NCBI GenBank assembly: GCA_021162125.1
Contig: JAGGZG010000081.1
Location: 1-5,498, forward strand
Length of the DNA: 5,498 nucleotides
Source of the DNA: Anaerolineae bacterium
GTDB taxonomy: Bacteria; Chloroflexota; Anaerolineae; JACIWR01
Direction of reading: 5' to 3'
In this document: positions 1-5,498 of the stretch, piece after piece
How the letters are laid out: every line of letters begins with the position of its first letter
Numbering within the stretch: position 1 is the first letter of the stretch
Notes under the pieces: generated by a model
What the model was told of the DNA's origin: nothing
The model's database searches: none
The model's input: only the letters and a program-made list of their open reading frames with translations
Translations under genes and position numbers: made by a program

Positions 1-720
1 GGGGTGTTTCCCGTCGGCGACGACCGATACTACCTCGTCCTGTTCCCCGACGACTGGGAGACCGTGACAAATCGCAAGATCATCATATCGCTTCACGGAA
101 CCGGCGGGTGCGCAGAGTGGATGCTCAACCACTGGTACCAGACGTCGTCGCCAGCACATTCGTGGGTGTTGGTGGCTTTGCAATACTATGATCGAGAGAC
201 GAAGCAATACGACGGTGATGAGGTCATTTATCAAAACCTCCAAACCATCCTGGACGACCTGCACACCCACTGCCCAATCGCCGGCAGCGACGTTTTCTAT
301 CACGGGTTCTCCAGGGGATCGGCCCAAAGCTTCCCGGTGGCGATCCGCGATCGCGCAGGTCGCCAGGCATTTTCGGCCTTTATCGCCGACTCGGGATGTG
401 CGGGCCTTGATTATCCGACGCTGCGGAACGCACCCGATGATGCCCTGACCGGCGCACACTTTTGGATGTGGTGCGGCGAAAACGACGTCTCCTCGGTGGA
501 TCCCAATCGGATGACGTGCGGGGTCATGCAAACGGACATGCTCCCCTACGTCCAAAACCACGGCGGAGTGGTAGACGCACTGATCCAGGAGAAGGGGGCC
601 GCGCACGGCATGTTCAGTGGCTGTCCACAGGAGGACGCCCAAAAATGCACCCCCCGCACGGCCGAGAACCTCGGCCCGTCGCTGCCCTTGTTGTTCGATT
701 ACATTGAGTCTTTTCCTTGA
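1..720 (+). CDS. alpha/beta-hydrolase, esterase-like, 5' end cut by window edge
   Basis: The C-terminal 238 or more residues of a serine hydrolase. Numbering from the GTG at 4, an oxyanion-hole type HGTGG lies at 31-35 after a hydrophobic beta strand (KIIISL). The nucleophile elbow GFSRG at 101-105 makes Ser103 the likely nucleophile. Asp161 (in CGENDV) and His201 (in GAAHGMF) are well placed to complete the triad. This order and spacing match the PHB-depolymerase/feruloyl-esterase-like and dienelactone-hydrolase-like groups; the substrate cannot be told. Seven cysteines (36, 90, 132, 157, 172, 207, 215) suggest disulfides and therefore an exported enzyme, which is inference because any signal peptide lies outside the window. 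The frame stays open to base 1 and no Shine-Dalgarno is visible before the GTG at 4, so the real start is probably upstream. No intrinsic terminator is evident after the TGA at 718-720. Confidence 0.72.
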   Translation, partial: GVFPVGDDRYYLVLFPDDWETVTNRKIIISLHGTGGCAEWMLNHWYQTSSPAHSWVLVALQYYDRETKQYDGDEVIYQNLQTILDDLHTHCPIAGSDVFYHGFSRGSAQSFPVAIRDRAGRQAFSAFIADSGCAGLDYPTLRNAPDDALTGAHFWMWCGENDVSSVDPNRMTCGVMQTDMLPYVQNHGGVVDALIQEKGAAHGMFSGCPQEDAQKCTPRTAENLGPSLPLLFDYIESFP

Positions 721-830
721 CGGGCGCAGCGAGGTGCTCCCTCCCACCGTCCAAGCTGACTCCTACCGTCGTCCCCGCCGCGCCGATGCCGACTCGCCCG
801 TCCAAGGCTCGGAACCTGCGGGTGGGTCAC

Positions 831-867
831 CAAGGTACGACGCACTTTCCAGGTGCGTCGCACCTTG
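831..867. repeat. nested inverted repeat: two tandem 17-bp near-palindromes forming one large hairpin
   Basis: The arms CAAGGTACGACGCAC (831-845) and GTGCGTCGCACCTTG (853-867) pair at 14 of 15 positions around a 7-base loop. Each half is itself a near-palindrome: AAGGTACGACGCACTTT (832-848, centre 840) and CAGGTGCGTCGCACCTT (850-866, centre 858). As direct repeats the two units match at 13 of 17 positions, centre to centre 18 bp. No T-run follows on either strand, which argues against a plain intrinsic terminator. It lies 13 bp upstream of the proC -35 box. It could be a dispersed REP/MITE-like intergenic palindrome or a pair of operator sites; the sequence alone does not decide. Confidence 0.75.
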
Positions 868-880
868 CCAGGGTCTCGTC

Positions 881-909
881 TTGTAAGGAAGTCATAGTTG
901 TGATACAAT
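881..909 (+). promoter_or_regulatory. sigma70-type promoter for proC with extended -10
   Basis: TTGTAA (881-886) as -35 and TACAAT (904-909) as -10 are separated by exactly 17 bp. TG at 901-902 one base before the -10 hexamer makes an extended -10. Transcription would start near 916, leaving a leader of about 22 nt that holds only the Shine-Dalgarno, so there is no room for a riboswitch or attenuator. A small inverted repeat TTGT-GAT-ACAA (898-908) overlaps the -10, perhaps by chance. The promoter implies that proC is expressed independently of the upstream hydrolase gene. Confidence 0.72.
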
Positions 910-926
910 ATCTCCCAATCCAATTC

Positions 927-937
927 AGGAGGAGGAG
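927..937 (+). promoter_or_regulatory. strong ribosome binding site of proC
   Basis: AGGAGGAGGAG runs directly up to the ATG at 938. The AGGAGG at 927-932 has 5-nt spacing, and a second, overlapping register lies too close to be useful. It fixes the proC start codon. Confidence 0.85.
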
Positions 938-1798
938 ATGCTAAGCGAGACGAGACTGGCCTTCATAGGCAGCGGGACCATGGCTGAGGCGATGATTAAA
1001 GTTGTCCTTGACAAAGCCCTGATGTCCCCGAAACAAATCATCGGCAGCGGGCCCCGCGAGGAACGCGGCCAGGAGTTGCGCAGTCGCTATGGCATAGAAG
1101 CCACCACCGATAACCGTGAGGCCGCCCGGACGGCAGACATCGTGGTTCTCTCCGTCAAACCCCAGGTACTACCCACAGTCTTAGCCGAGTTGCACGGCTG
1201 TATAATGCCCGAGGCACTGGTATTGTCCATCGTCGCCGGCAGGACAATGGCTACTATCGCTGCCGACCTGACACACGCCGCCATCGTGCGCGCCATGCCC
1301 AACACCCCGGCGCAGATCGGCGAGGGTATGACGGTGTGGACAGCGACGCCAGCGGTGAACCAACGGCAGAGAGACCAAGCCCAGACCCTCCTCAAGGCCA
1401 TGGGCCAGGAGATCTACGTGGCCGAAGAAAGAGCCCTGGACATGGCCACGGCAGTGAGTGGGACGGGCCCCACCTACGTTTTCCTTATGATGGAAGCTAT
1501 GGTTGACGCCGCGGTGCATCTGGGATTTTCGCGCCGGGTGGCTAAGGCCCTGGTCATCCAGACGGTGCTGGGTTCGGTTCTCTTCGCCCGCCAGTCGAAA
1601 AAGCACCTGGCCGAACTGCGCAACATGGTCACCTCACCGGGCGGCACCAGCGCCGACGCTATTTACCAACTGGAAAAAGGCAGCCTGCGCACCATTCTCT
1701 CCAAGGCCATCTGGGCAGCTTACCAGAAGTCAATCCTGCTGGGCGAGCAGAACAATATCAAATCCCCAGAGCGAGAACTGCCGCTGGATGAAAGTTGA
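938..1798 (+). CDS. proC: pyrroline-5-carboxylate reductase
   Basis: Catalyses NAD(P)H-dependent reduction of 1-pyrroline-5-carboxylate to L-proline, the last step of proline biosynthesis, in the cytoplasm. The 286-residue product has an N-terminal Rossmann fold with the dinucleotide-binding motif FIGSGTMAEA (residues 9-18). VKPQ follows at 73-76, then the family motif VRAMPNTPA at 117-125. The C-terminal dimerisation and active-site domain contains AVSGTGPTYVFLMMEAM (172-188) and the P5CR signature region MVTSPGGTSADAIYQLE (230-246). Usual length is about 270; the extra residues form a short polar tail (from about 271) with no recognisable motif. In the signature, Asp240 stands where the classical pattern has Ala or Gly, which I take as lineage variation. 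The ATG is set by the strong Shine-Dalgarno at 927-937 and a promoter lies at 881-909. The gene is monocistronic as far as visible and convergent with the M24 peptidase gene. Confidence 0.96.
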   Translation: MLSETRLAFIGSGTMAEAMIKVVLDKALMSPKQIIGSGPREERGQELRSRYGIEATTDNREAARTADIVVLSVKPQVLPTVLAELHGCIMPEALVLSIVAGRTMATIAADLTHAAIVRAMPNTPAQIGEGMTVWTATPAVNQRQRDQAQTLLKAMGQEIYVAEERALDMATAVSGTGPTYVFLMMEAMVDAAVHLGFSRRVAKALVIQTVLGSVLFARQSKKHLAELRNMVTSPGGTSADAIYQLEKGSLRTILSKAIWAAYQKSILLGEQNNIKSPERELPLDES

Positions 1799-1863
1799 CG
1801 GCTGGCATCGCTGGCCGTTCGGGGAATCATTGTTCGCTATCAGCCTGGAACGCGAGCGGCGAC

Positions 1864-1898
1864 AAAAAAGGGCAGTGCCCGCGTGGGCGCTGCCCCTT
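1864..1898 (-). terminator. intrinsic terminator of the topA-peptidase unit
   Basis: On the minus strand GGGCAGCGCCC (1895-1885), loop ACGC and GGGCACTGCCC (1880-1870) form an 11-position stem with a single A-C mismatch. It is followed directly by six T (complement of A at 1864-1869). It begins about 36 bp after the peptidase stop codon. On the plus strand the same stem closes fully with one G-U wobble but is followed by CTTGCTCTCAC before a T-rich stretch (ATTATTTTAT). It may therefore stop proC transcripts too, less efficiently. Confidence 0.88.
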
Positions 1899-1934
1899 GC
1901 TCTCACATTATTTTATCGAGCCTGATTCTACACC

Positions 1935-3005
1935 CTACAAAGGCACAACCGGCTCCTTGGATGACCTGGTCAACACCTGACATCCGTCCTCACGCAATAC
2001 CACCACGTCCTCGATGCGCACCCCACCCCAGCCGGGCAGATAGACACCCGGTTCCACGGTGAAAACCATCCCCGGCACGAGCGTATTCCCATCCTGCATG
2101 TGGGTTACCCTCGGCTTCTCGTGCACGGCCAGACCAACCCCGTGCCCCAGACTGTGGCCGAAGGCCTCGCCGTAACCAGCCTCGGTGATGATCTCACGGG
2201 CGATGGCATCCGCCTCCTGGCCCGTCATTCCCGGCATGATTTTCGCCTCGGCGTGAATCTGCGCGCGCAACACCGTGTCGTAGACGGCGCGGAAAGTGTC
2301 GTCAGGCTCACCTATCACGATGGTGCGCGTCATGTCGGAACAATAACCGTCCACCACCGCTCCCAGATCCATGACGATAGGCTCCCCGGCACGGATCACC
2401 CGCTCAGACACCGTGGCGTGGGGCATGGCCCCGTTGGGGCCGGAGCCGACGATGATGTCGAAGGACACCTTCTCCGCACCGTGGGTGCGCATGTACGCCT
2501 CCAGCTCCCAGCCCACCTCTTTCTCCATCATCCCCGGCCGGATGAACTCCACGATGTGGGCGAAGGCCGCGTCAGCCACAGCGACGGCCTTCTCAATCAC
2601 GCCAATCTCCTCTTCATCCTTGACCGCCCGCAGATCCTCAACCACGTCCTTGACGGGCACCAGCTCGCAGTCCGTCAGTGCCTCCGCCCACTCACGATGC
2701 CGGTCCACAGTGACGTGCGTGCTCTCGAAGCCGATCCTCCGCGCTCCCAGACGCGCGATCAGATCAGGAAACGCGCTGACGAGTTTGTTTTTCACCTCGA
2801 CCAACTCCCAATCGGGGGCCTCGCGCTGAATCTGCTCGCGGTAGATGAACCCCGTGACGGCAATAGCCTCCCGTGGGGTGACGACGAGCACGACCCCATT
2901 ACCGCCGGTGAAACCGGACAGATAGCGCGCGTTCTGCGGTTGAGTGACCAACATAGCATCCAGGCCATCAGCCGCCAATTTCTCTCGCAGCTTCCTCAGT
3001 CGCAT
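1935..3005 (-). CDS. M24 family Xaa-Pro aminopeptidase/dipeptidase
   Basis: A dinuclear-metal peptidase of the pita-bread fold that probably cleaves the bond next to proline in short peptides in the cytoplasm. The 356 residues split into a creatinase-type N-terminal domain (about 1-125, with ARYLSGFTGGNGVVLV at 26-41) and a catalytic domain (about 130-350). All five expected metal ligands are visible: Asp213 (MDLGA), Asp224 (YCSDMTRT), His288 (SLGHGVGL), Glu318 (FTVEPGVY) and Glu332 (VRIEDVV). Supporting histidines are His196 (MPHATVS) and His295 (AVHEKP). Length and motif spacing fit the bacterial PepQ/YpdF-like branch, but aminopeptidase cannot be separated from dipeptidase by eye, so no symbol is given. 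An in-frame TTG at 3018-3020 would add five residues. It overlaps the Shine-Dalgarno AAAGGAG (3011-3017), which sits 5 nt before the ATG at 3003-3005, so the ATG is preferred. It follows topA by 48 bp and ends before the 1864-1898 terminator. Confidence 0.93.
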   Translation of the reverse strand: MRLRKLREKLAADGLDAMLVTQPQNARYLSGFTGGNGVVLVVTPREAIAVTGFIYREQIQREAPDWELVEVKNKLVSAFPDLIARLGARRIGFESTHVTVDRHREWAEALTDCELVPVKDVVEDLRAVKDEEEIGVIEKAVAVADAAFAHIVEFIRPGMMEKEVGWELEAYMRTHGAEKVSFDIIVGSGPNGAMPHATVSERVIRAGEPIVMDLGAVVDGYCSDMTRTIVIGEPDDTFRAVYDTVLRAQIHAEAKIMPGMTGQEADAIAREIITEAGYGEAFGHSLGHGVGLAVHEKPRVTHMQDGNTLVPGMVFTVEPGVYLPGWGGVRIEDVVVLREDGCQVLTRSSKEPVVPL

Positions 3006-3010
3006 GGGGG

Positions 3011-3017
3011 CTCCTTT
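3011..3017 (-). promoter_or_regulatory. ribosome binding site that fixes the peptidase start
   Basis: AAAGGAG on the minus strand, spaced 5 nt (CCCCC) from the ATG at 3003-3005. The longer frame starting with TTG at 3018-3020 would translate this site itself, so the shorter protein is favoured. The 48-bp gap to topA (3006-3053) shows no terminator and no convincing promoter. Confidence 0.82.
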
Positions 3018-3053
3018 CAATGTGATGTTGTTTCCAACCGTCCTCTGCGATCA

Positions 3054-5432
3054 CTATGCCTCAACTTCCGCCAGTTCCTCCTGCGGCAACTCCTCCAGCG
3101 GAATCTCCTCACCGCAACTCACACACTTAGCCATCCCTTTGCGGCCCTCGGTCAGCAGGCCGCCACACTTGGGACACGGCGTGGGTAGCGGTCGCTCCCA
3201 GGTGGTGAACTCGCACTCAGGGTAATTCAGACAACCGTAGAAAATCCGTCCCCGCCGGGTGCGGCGCTCAGCCAGCTCTCCGCCACACTCCGGGCACTTA
3301 ACTCCCACCGGGACGTAGAAGGATTTGGTGTTGCGGCAGGCCGGGTAATTGGAACAGGCGATGAACTTCCCGTAACGACCCCATTTGATGATCATCGGGT
3401 GACCGCACAACTCACACATCTCGCCGGTGGGCTGATCGCCCAGGTTGAGGTACTCCATCTCTTGCTCGGCGCGCTTAAGCGTCTCGGAGAACGGCCCGTA
3501 GAACTCACGCAGCACGCTCACCCAATCCTGCTCACCCGAGGCAATCCGGTCCAACTCCTCCTCCATCCGCGCGGTGAAGCCGTAATCCAGGATGTCTGGA
3601 AAATGCTTGACCAGGATGTCGTTTACCAGGAAACCCGTCTCCGTGGGATACAGTCGGCGGCCCTCGCGCACCACGTACCCCCGGTTCTGGATGGTGGTGA
3701 TGATTGGCGCGTAGGTGCTGGGCCGGCCGATGCCGTACTCCTCCAATGTGCGCACCAGCGTGGCCTCACTGTAGCGTGGCGGCGGCTGGGTGAAGTGTTG
3801 CTCCGGGATCAGCCGCAACAGCGCCAGCACTTCTTTGTCGTCCAGTGGCGGGAAAATACGCCCCACCTCCTCTTCGCTGGGCGCGGCGTCCTCGTCTTTC
3901 GCCTCCTCGTAGATCACCAGATAGCCGGGGAATTTCACGTTAGACCCACTGGCCCGGAAATGATAGGTGATCTTGGTAAGGCTGGATTCCGGCACTTGCC
4001 CGCCGACCAGTTCAGACTGAGGCACGCCGGCGATGTCCAGCCTCACGGTGTTCATCACCGCCGGGGACATCTGGCTGGCCAGGAATCGCTGCCAGATCAG
4101 GTTATACAACCGATACTGATCACGGGTAAGATACTTTTTAATGGCGCTCGGCTCGCGGAACACCGAGGTAGGGCGAATGGCCTCGTGAGCCTCCTGCGCG
4201 CCTTTGGACTTGGTCTTGTACTTCGGCGGCTTGGCGGGCATGAACTTCTCGCCGAACCGCTCGCCGATGTACCTGCGGGCCTCCTCCTGAGCCACCTCAG
4301 CCACGTTGGTCGAGTCGGTACGCATGTAGGTGATCAGGCCGACCTCGCCCTCCTCACCAATGGGCAGGCCCATGTAAAGCTGTTGAGCAACGGCCATCGT
4401 CCGCCGGGCGGTGAACCCCAGCCGACGGGAGGCCTCCTGCTGCATGGTACTGGTGGTGTACGGTGGGGAAGGGCGGCGCTTGCGCGTGCCGCGCTTGATG
4501 CTGGCGATGACGTAGACCGCCGACTCCAGATCATCCACCACCGCCTGAGCGTCGGCCTGGGTCTTGAGATCTACTTCCTGACCACGGATACGGTACAGTT
4601 TGGCGGTGAAAGAGCGCGGTTTCTTGCGCTTGAGGTCCGTCTGCTTGGTCAGTTCGGCCTCTACCGACCAGTACTCCTCCGGCACGAAAGCCTGAATTTC
4701 CCGTTCGCGCTCGACGATCAGGCGCACGGCCACAGACTGCACCCGGCCGGCCGTCAACCGATTGCGGACACGCTCCCACAGCAACGGGCTTATCTGATAG
4801 CCCACCAGCCGGTCGAGGATGCGCCGCGCCTGCTGGGCATTCACCAGGTCCATGTTGATCTCGCTGGGATGGGCGAAGGCATGCTCGATGGCGTCTTTGG
4901 TGATCTCGTGAAACACCACCCGCCGGGCCTGGTCTTTGGTGATGCCCGCCGCGGCCATCAGGTGCCAGGCGATGGCTTCGCCCTCACGGTCGGGGTCGGT
5001 GGCCAGGTAGACCTCGGCGGCCCGCTTGACCTCCTGTTTCAGCTCTTTGACTACCTCTTTCTTCTCGTTGGGAACGCGGTAACGCGGTTTGAAATCATCA
5101 TTCACGTCCACGCTCAGCTTCGAGCGCAGCAGGTCACGCACGTGGCCCACCGAGGCACGGACGGTGTACTCCTTACCCAGGAAGCGGCCCACCGTGCGCG
5201 CTTTGGCTGGCGACTCGACGATGACCAGCCGTCCATCTTTGGGCGGCGGCTCGTAGGGCGGAATGTCATCGTGAGCCGGGGTACGGCCCAGGCGGAATAT
5301 AGTCACCCCGCACACGGGACAGGTGCCCCGCATAGCTGGGGTGCCGTTGGCAACGTATAGAGCCTGCGGGTTCTGCATCTCCCGTTTGGCTTTACATTTC
5401 ACACAATAGGCGATGATAGGTTCGTCAGACAT
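3054..5432 (-). CDS. topA: DNA topoisomerase I (type IA) with an extra N-terminal zinc ribbon
   Basis: Relaxes negatively supercoiled DNA by transient single-strand cleavage through a 5'-phosphotyrosine. The product has 792 residues. Residues 1-50 form a small domain with Cys10-x2-Cys13 and Cys38-x2-Cys41, which resembles the DUF5679-type zinc ribbon and is absent from E. coli TopA. A proline-rich linker (57-64) leads to the TOPRIM domain (about 68-160), with Glu73 in VIVESPAKA and the metal-binding DPDREGE (146-152). The catalytic Tyr369 lies in GLITYMRTDSTNVA (365-378). Further core motifs are EEYGIGRPSTYAPII (564-578) and MEEELDRIASGE (623-634). Three C-terminal zinc fingers follow: Cys673/676/693/699, Cys713/716/734/740 and Cys753/756/770/773. 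The tail is acidic. The frame opens earlier with a TTG at 5454-5456, but AAGGAG (5438-5443) lies 5 nt before the ATG at 5430-5432, so that start is chosen. The upstream gene ends 20 bp away and the M24 peptidase follows by 48 bp, which suggests co-transcription. Confidence 0.96.
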   Translation of the reverse strand: MSDEPIIAYCVKCKAKREMQNPQALYVANGTPAMRGTCPVCGVTIFRLGRTPAHDDIPPYEPPPKDGRLVIVESPAKARTVGRFLGKEYTVRASVGHVRDLLRSKLSVDVNDDFKPRYRVPNEKKEVVKELKQEVKRAAEVYLATDPDREGEAIAWHLMAAAGITKDQARRVVFHEITKDAIEHAFAHPSEINMDLVNAQQARRILDRLVGYQISPLLWERVRNRLTAGRVQSVAVRLIVEREREIQAFVPEEYWSVEAELTKQTDLKRKKPRSFTAKLYRIRGQEVDLKTQADAQAVVDDLESAVYVIASIKRGTRKRRPSPPYTTSTMQQEASRRLGFTARRTMAVAQQLYMGLPIGEEGEVGLITYMRTDSTNVAEVAQEEARRYIGERFGEKFMPAKPPKYKTKSKGAQEAHEAIRPTSVFREPSAIKKYLTRDQYRLYNLIWQRFLASQMSPAVMNTVRLDIAGVPQSELVGGQVPESSLTKITYHFRASGSNVKFPGYLVIYEEAKDEDAAPSEEEVGRIFPPLDDKEVLALLRLIPEQHFTQPPPRYSEATLVRTLEEYGIGRPSTYAPIITTIQNRGYVVREGRRLYPTETGFLVNDILVKHFPDILDYGFTARMEEELDRIASGEQDWVSVLREFYGPFSETLKRAEQEMEYLNLGDQPTGEMCELCGHPMIIKWGRYGKFIACSNYPACRNTKSFYVPVGVKCPECGGELAERRTRRGRIFYGCLNYPECEFTTWERPLPTPCPKCGGLLTEGRKGMAKCVSCGEEIPLEELPQEELAEVEA

Positions 5433-5437
5433 GCGAT

Positions 5438-5443
5438 CTCCTT
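5438..5443 (-). promoter_or_regulatory. ribosome binding site that fixes the topA start
   Basis: AAGGAG on the minus strand, spaced 5 nt from the ATG at 5430-5432. A second GAGGAG (5448-5453) lies 15 nt upstream of the ATG, too far to serve it well. The alternative TTG at 5454-5456 overlaps the stop codon of the preceding gene (TTGA) and would put both purine-rich sites inside the coding region. Confidence 0.75.
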
Positions 5444-5452
5444 GTAATCTCC

Positions 5453-5498
5453 TCAAGTCTGTTGTAAAAACCGCACAATCTCGGCGGCAAAGTCCTCA
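5453..5498 (-). CDS. C-terminal end of an unidentified gene upstream of topA (partial)
   Basis: The minus strand entering the window reads EDFAAEIVRFLQQT followed by TGA (5453-5455). This is a plausible amphipathic helix at a protein C-terminus. The stop codon falls 20 bp before the topA ATG, and the topA Shine-Dalgarno comes just after it, the usual layout of consecutive genes in an operon. Fourteen residues are too few to name the protein; such an ending is common in alpha/beta-hydrolases among others. A second open frame on this strand gives an Arg- and Cys-rich peptide running into topA and looks less like protein. Confidence 0.5.
   Translation of the reverse strand, partial: EDFAAEIVRFLQQT

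Larger units (their letters stand above)
721..937. other. intergenic region between hydrolase and proC
   Basis: A 217-bp gap that I read as non-coding. Short frames here on both strands have no ribosome binding site and resemble nothing known. The first 110 bases (721-830) are C-rich and show only weak structure, for example CCGTCCAAG repeated at 747-755 and 798-806. The rest holds the paired palindromes at 831-867 and the proC promoter and leader, listed separately. Confidence 0.7.

Noticed and set aside
747..806. Direct repeat CCGTCCAAG at 747-755 and 798-806
   Set aside because: Nine bases in C-rich sequence can recur by chance; no duplication of the flanks and no mobile element lies between them.
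831..867. The large palindrome read as an intrinsic terminator of the hydrolase gene
   Set aside because: No T-run follows the stem on either strand, and it lies more than 100 bp after the hydrolase stop.
699..923. Minus-strand 74-codon frame with a repeated KVRRT peptide
   Set aside because: The repeated peptide is just the translation of the palindromic DNA repeat at 831-867. The frame has no ribosome binding site and runs over the proC promoter.
1181..1606. Minus-strand open frame inside proC
   Set aside because: Low-complexity His/Gly/Arg-rich shadow of a clearly coding gene.
1798..1818. Short hairpin ACGGC/GCCGT right after the proC stop
   Set aside because: Only five pairs around an 11-base loop with no T-run; not convincing as a terminator.
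2100..3188. A 362-codon open frame on the plus strand opposite the M24 peptidase gene
   Set aside because: It is an antisense shadow of a gene with complete metal ligands, runs past the gene boundary into topA, and shows no recognisable domain.
3399..5360. A 653-codon open frame on the plus strand opposite topA
   Set aside because: It mirrors the topA codon pattern in a GC-rich gene. The protein is full of His, Leu, Arg and Gly with no domain, and topA itself is unmistakable with all its motifs.

Overview
The window is ordinary chromosomal DNA from a fairly GC-rich bacterium (by eye near 60% GC). It holds three complete housekeeping-type genes and the ends of two more. The best lineage guess is Chloroflexota (Anaerolineae-like). 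This rests on the style of the TopA protein, which has a four-cysteine zinc ribbon fused in front of the TOPRIM domain, on ProC sequence details, and on a short nested palindromic repeat between genes. No marker gene was available to confirm it.

Layout. Positions 1-720 (+) carry the C-terminal part of a cysteine-rich alpha/beta-hydrolase (esterase-like), cut by the left window edge. Positions 721-937 are a non-coding gap with two tandem 17-bp near-palindromes (832-866) and then a good sigma70-type promoter (-35 at 881, extended -10 at 901-909) feeding proC. proC (938-1798, +) encodes pyrroline-5-carboxylate reductase. A 136-bp convergent gap (1799-1934) holds a strong intrinsic terminator for the minus-strand genes. 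On the minus strand, reading from right to left, come the last 14 codons of an unidentified gene (5453-5498), topA (3054-5432, DNA topoisomerase I) and an M24 Xaa-Pro-type metallopeptidase (1935-3005). Gaps of 20 and 48 bp, with no terminator or clear promoter between them, suggest one transcription unit ending at the 1864-1898 hairpin.

Functionally, topA relaxes negative supercoils. The M24 peptidase probably liberates amino acids from proline-containing peptides, and ProC makes the last step of proline synthesis. The peptidase and proC both touch proline, but they are convergent and separately expressed, so a functional link is only a guess. For both minus-strand genes an in-frame TTG gives a longer reading frame, but a well-placed Shine-Dalgarno supports the downstream ATG, and those starts are used here.

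I found no mobile element, CRISPR array, RNA gene or clearly new system. The points most worth a second look are the extra N-terminal zinc ribbon on TopA and the paired palindromes just upstream of the proC promoter.
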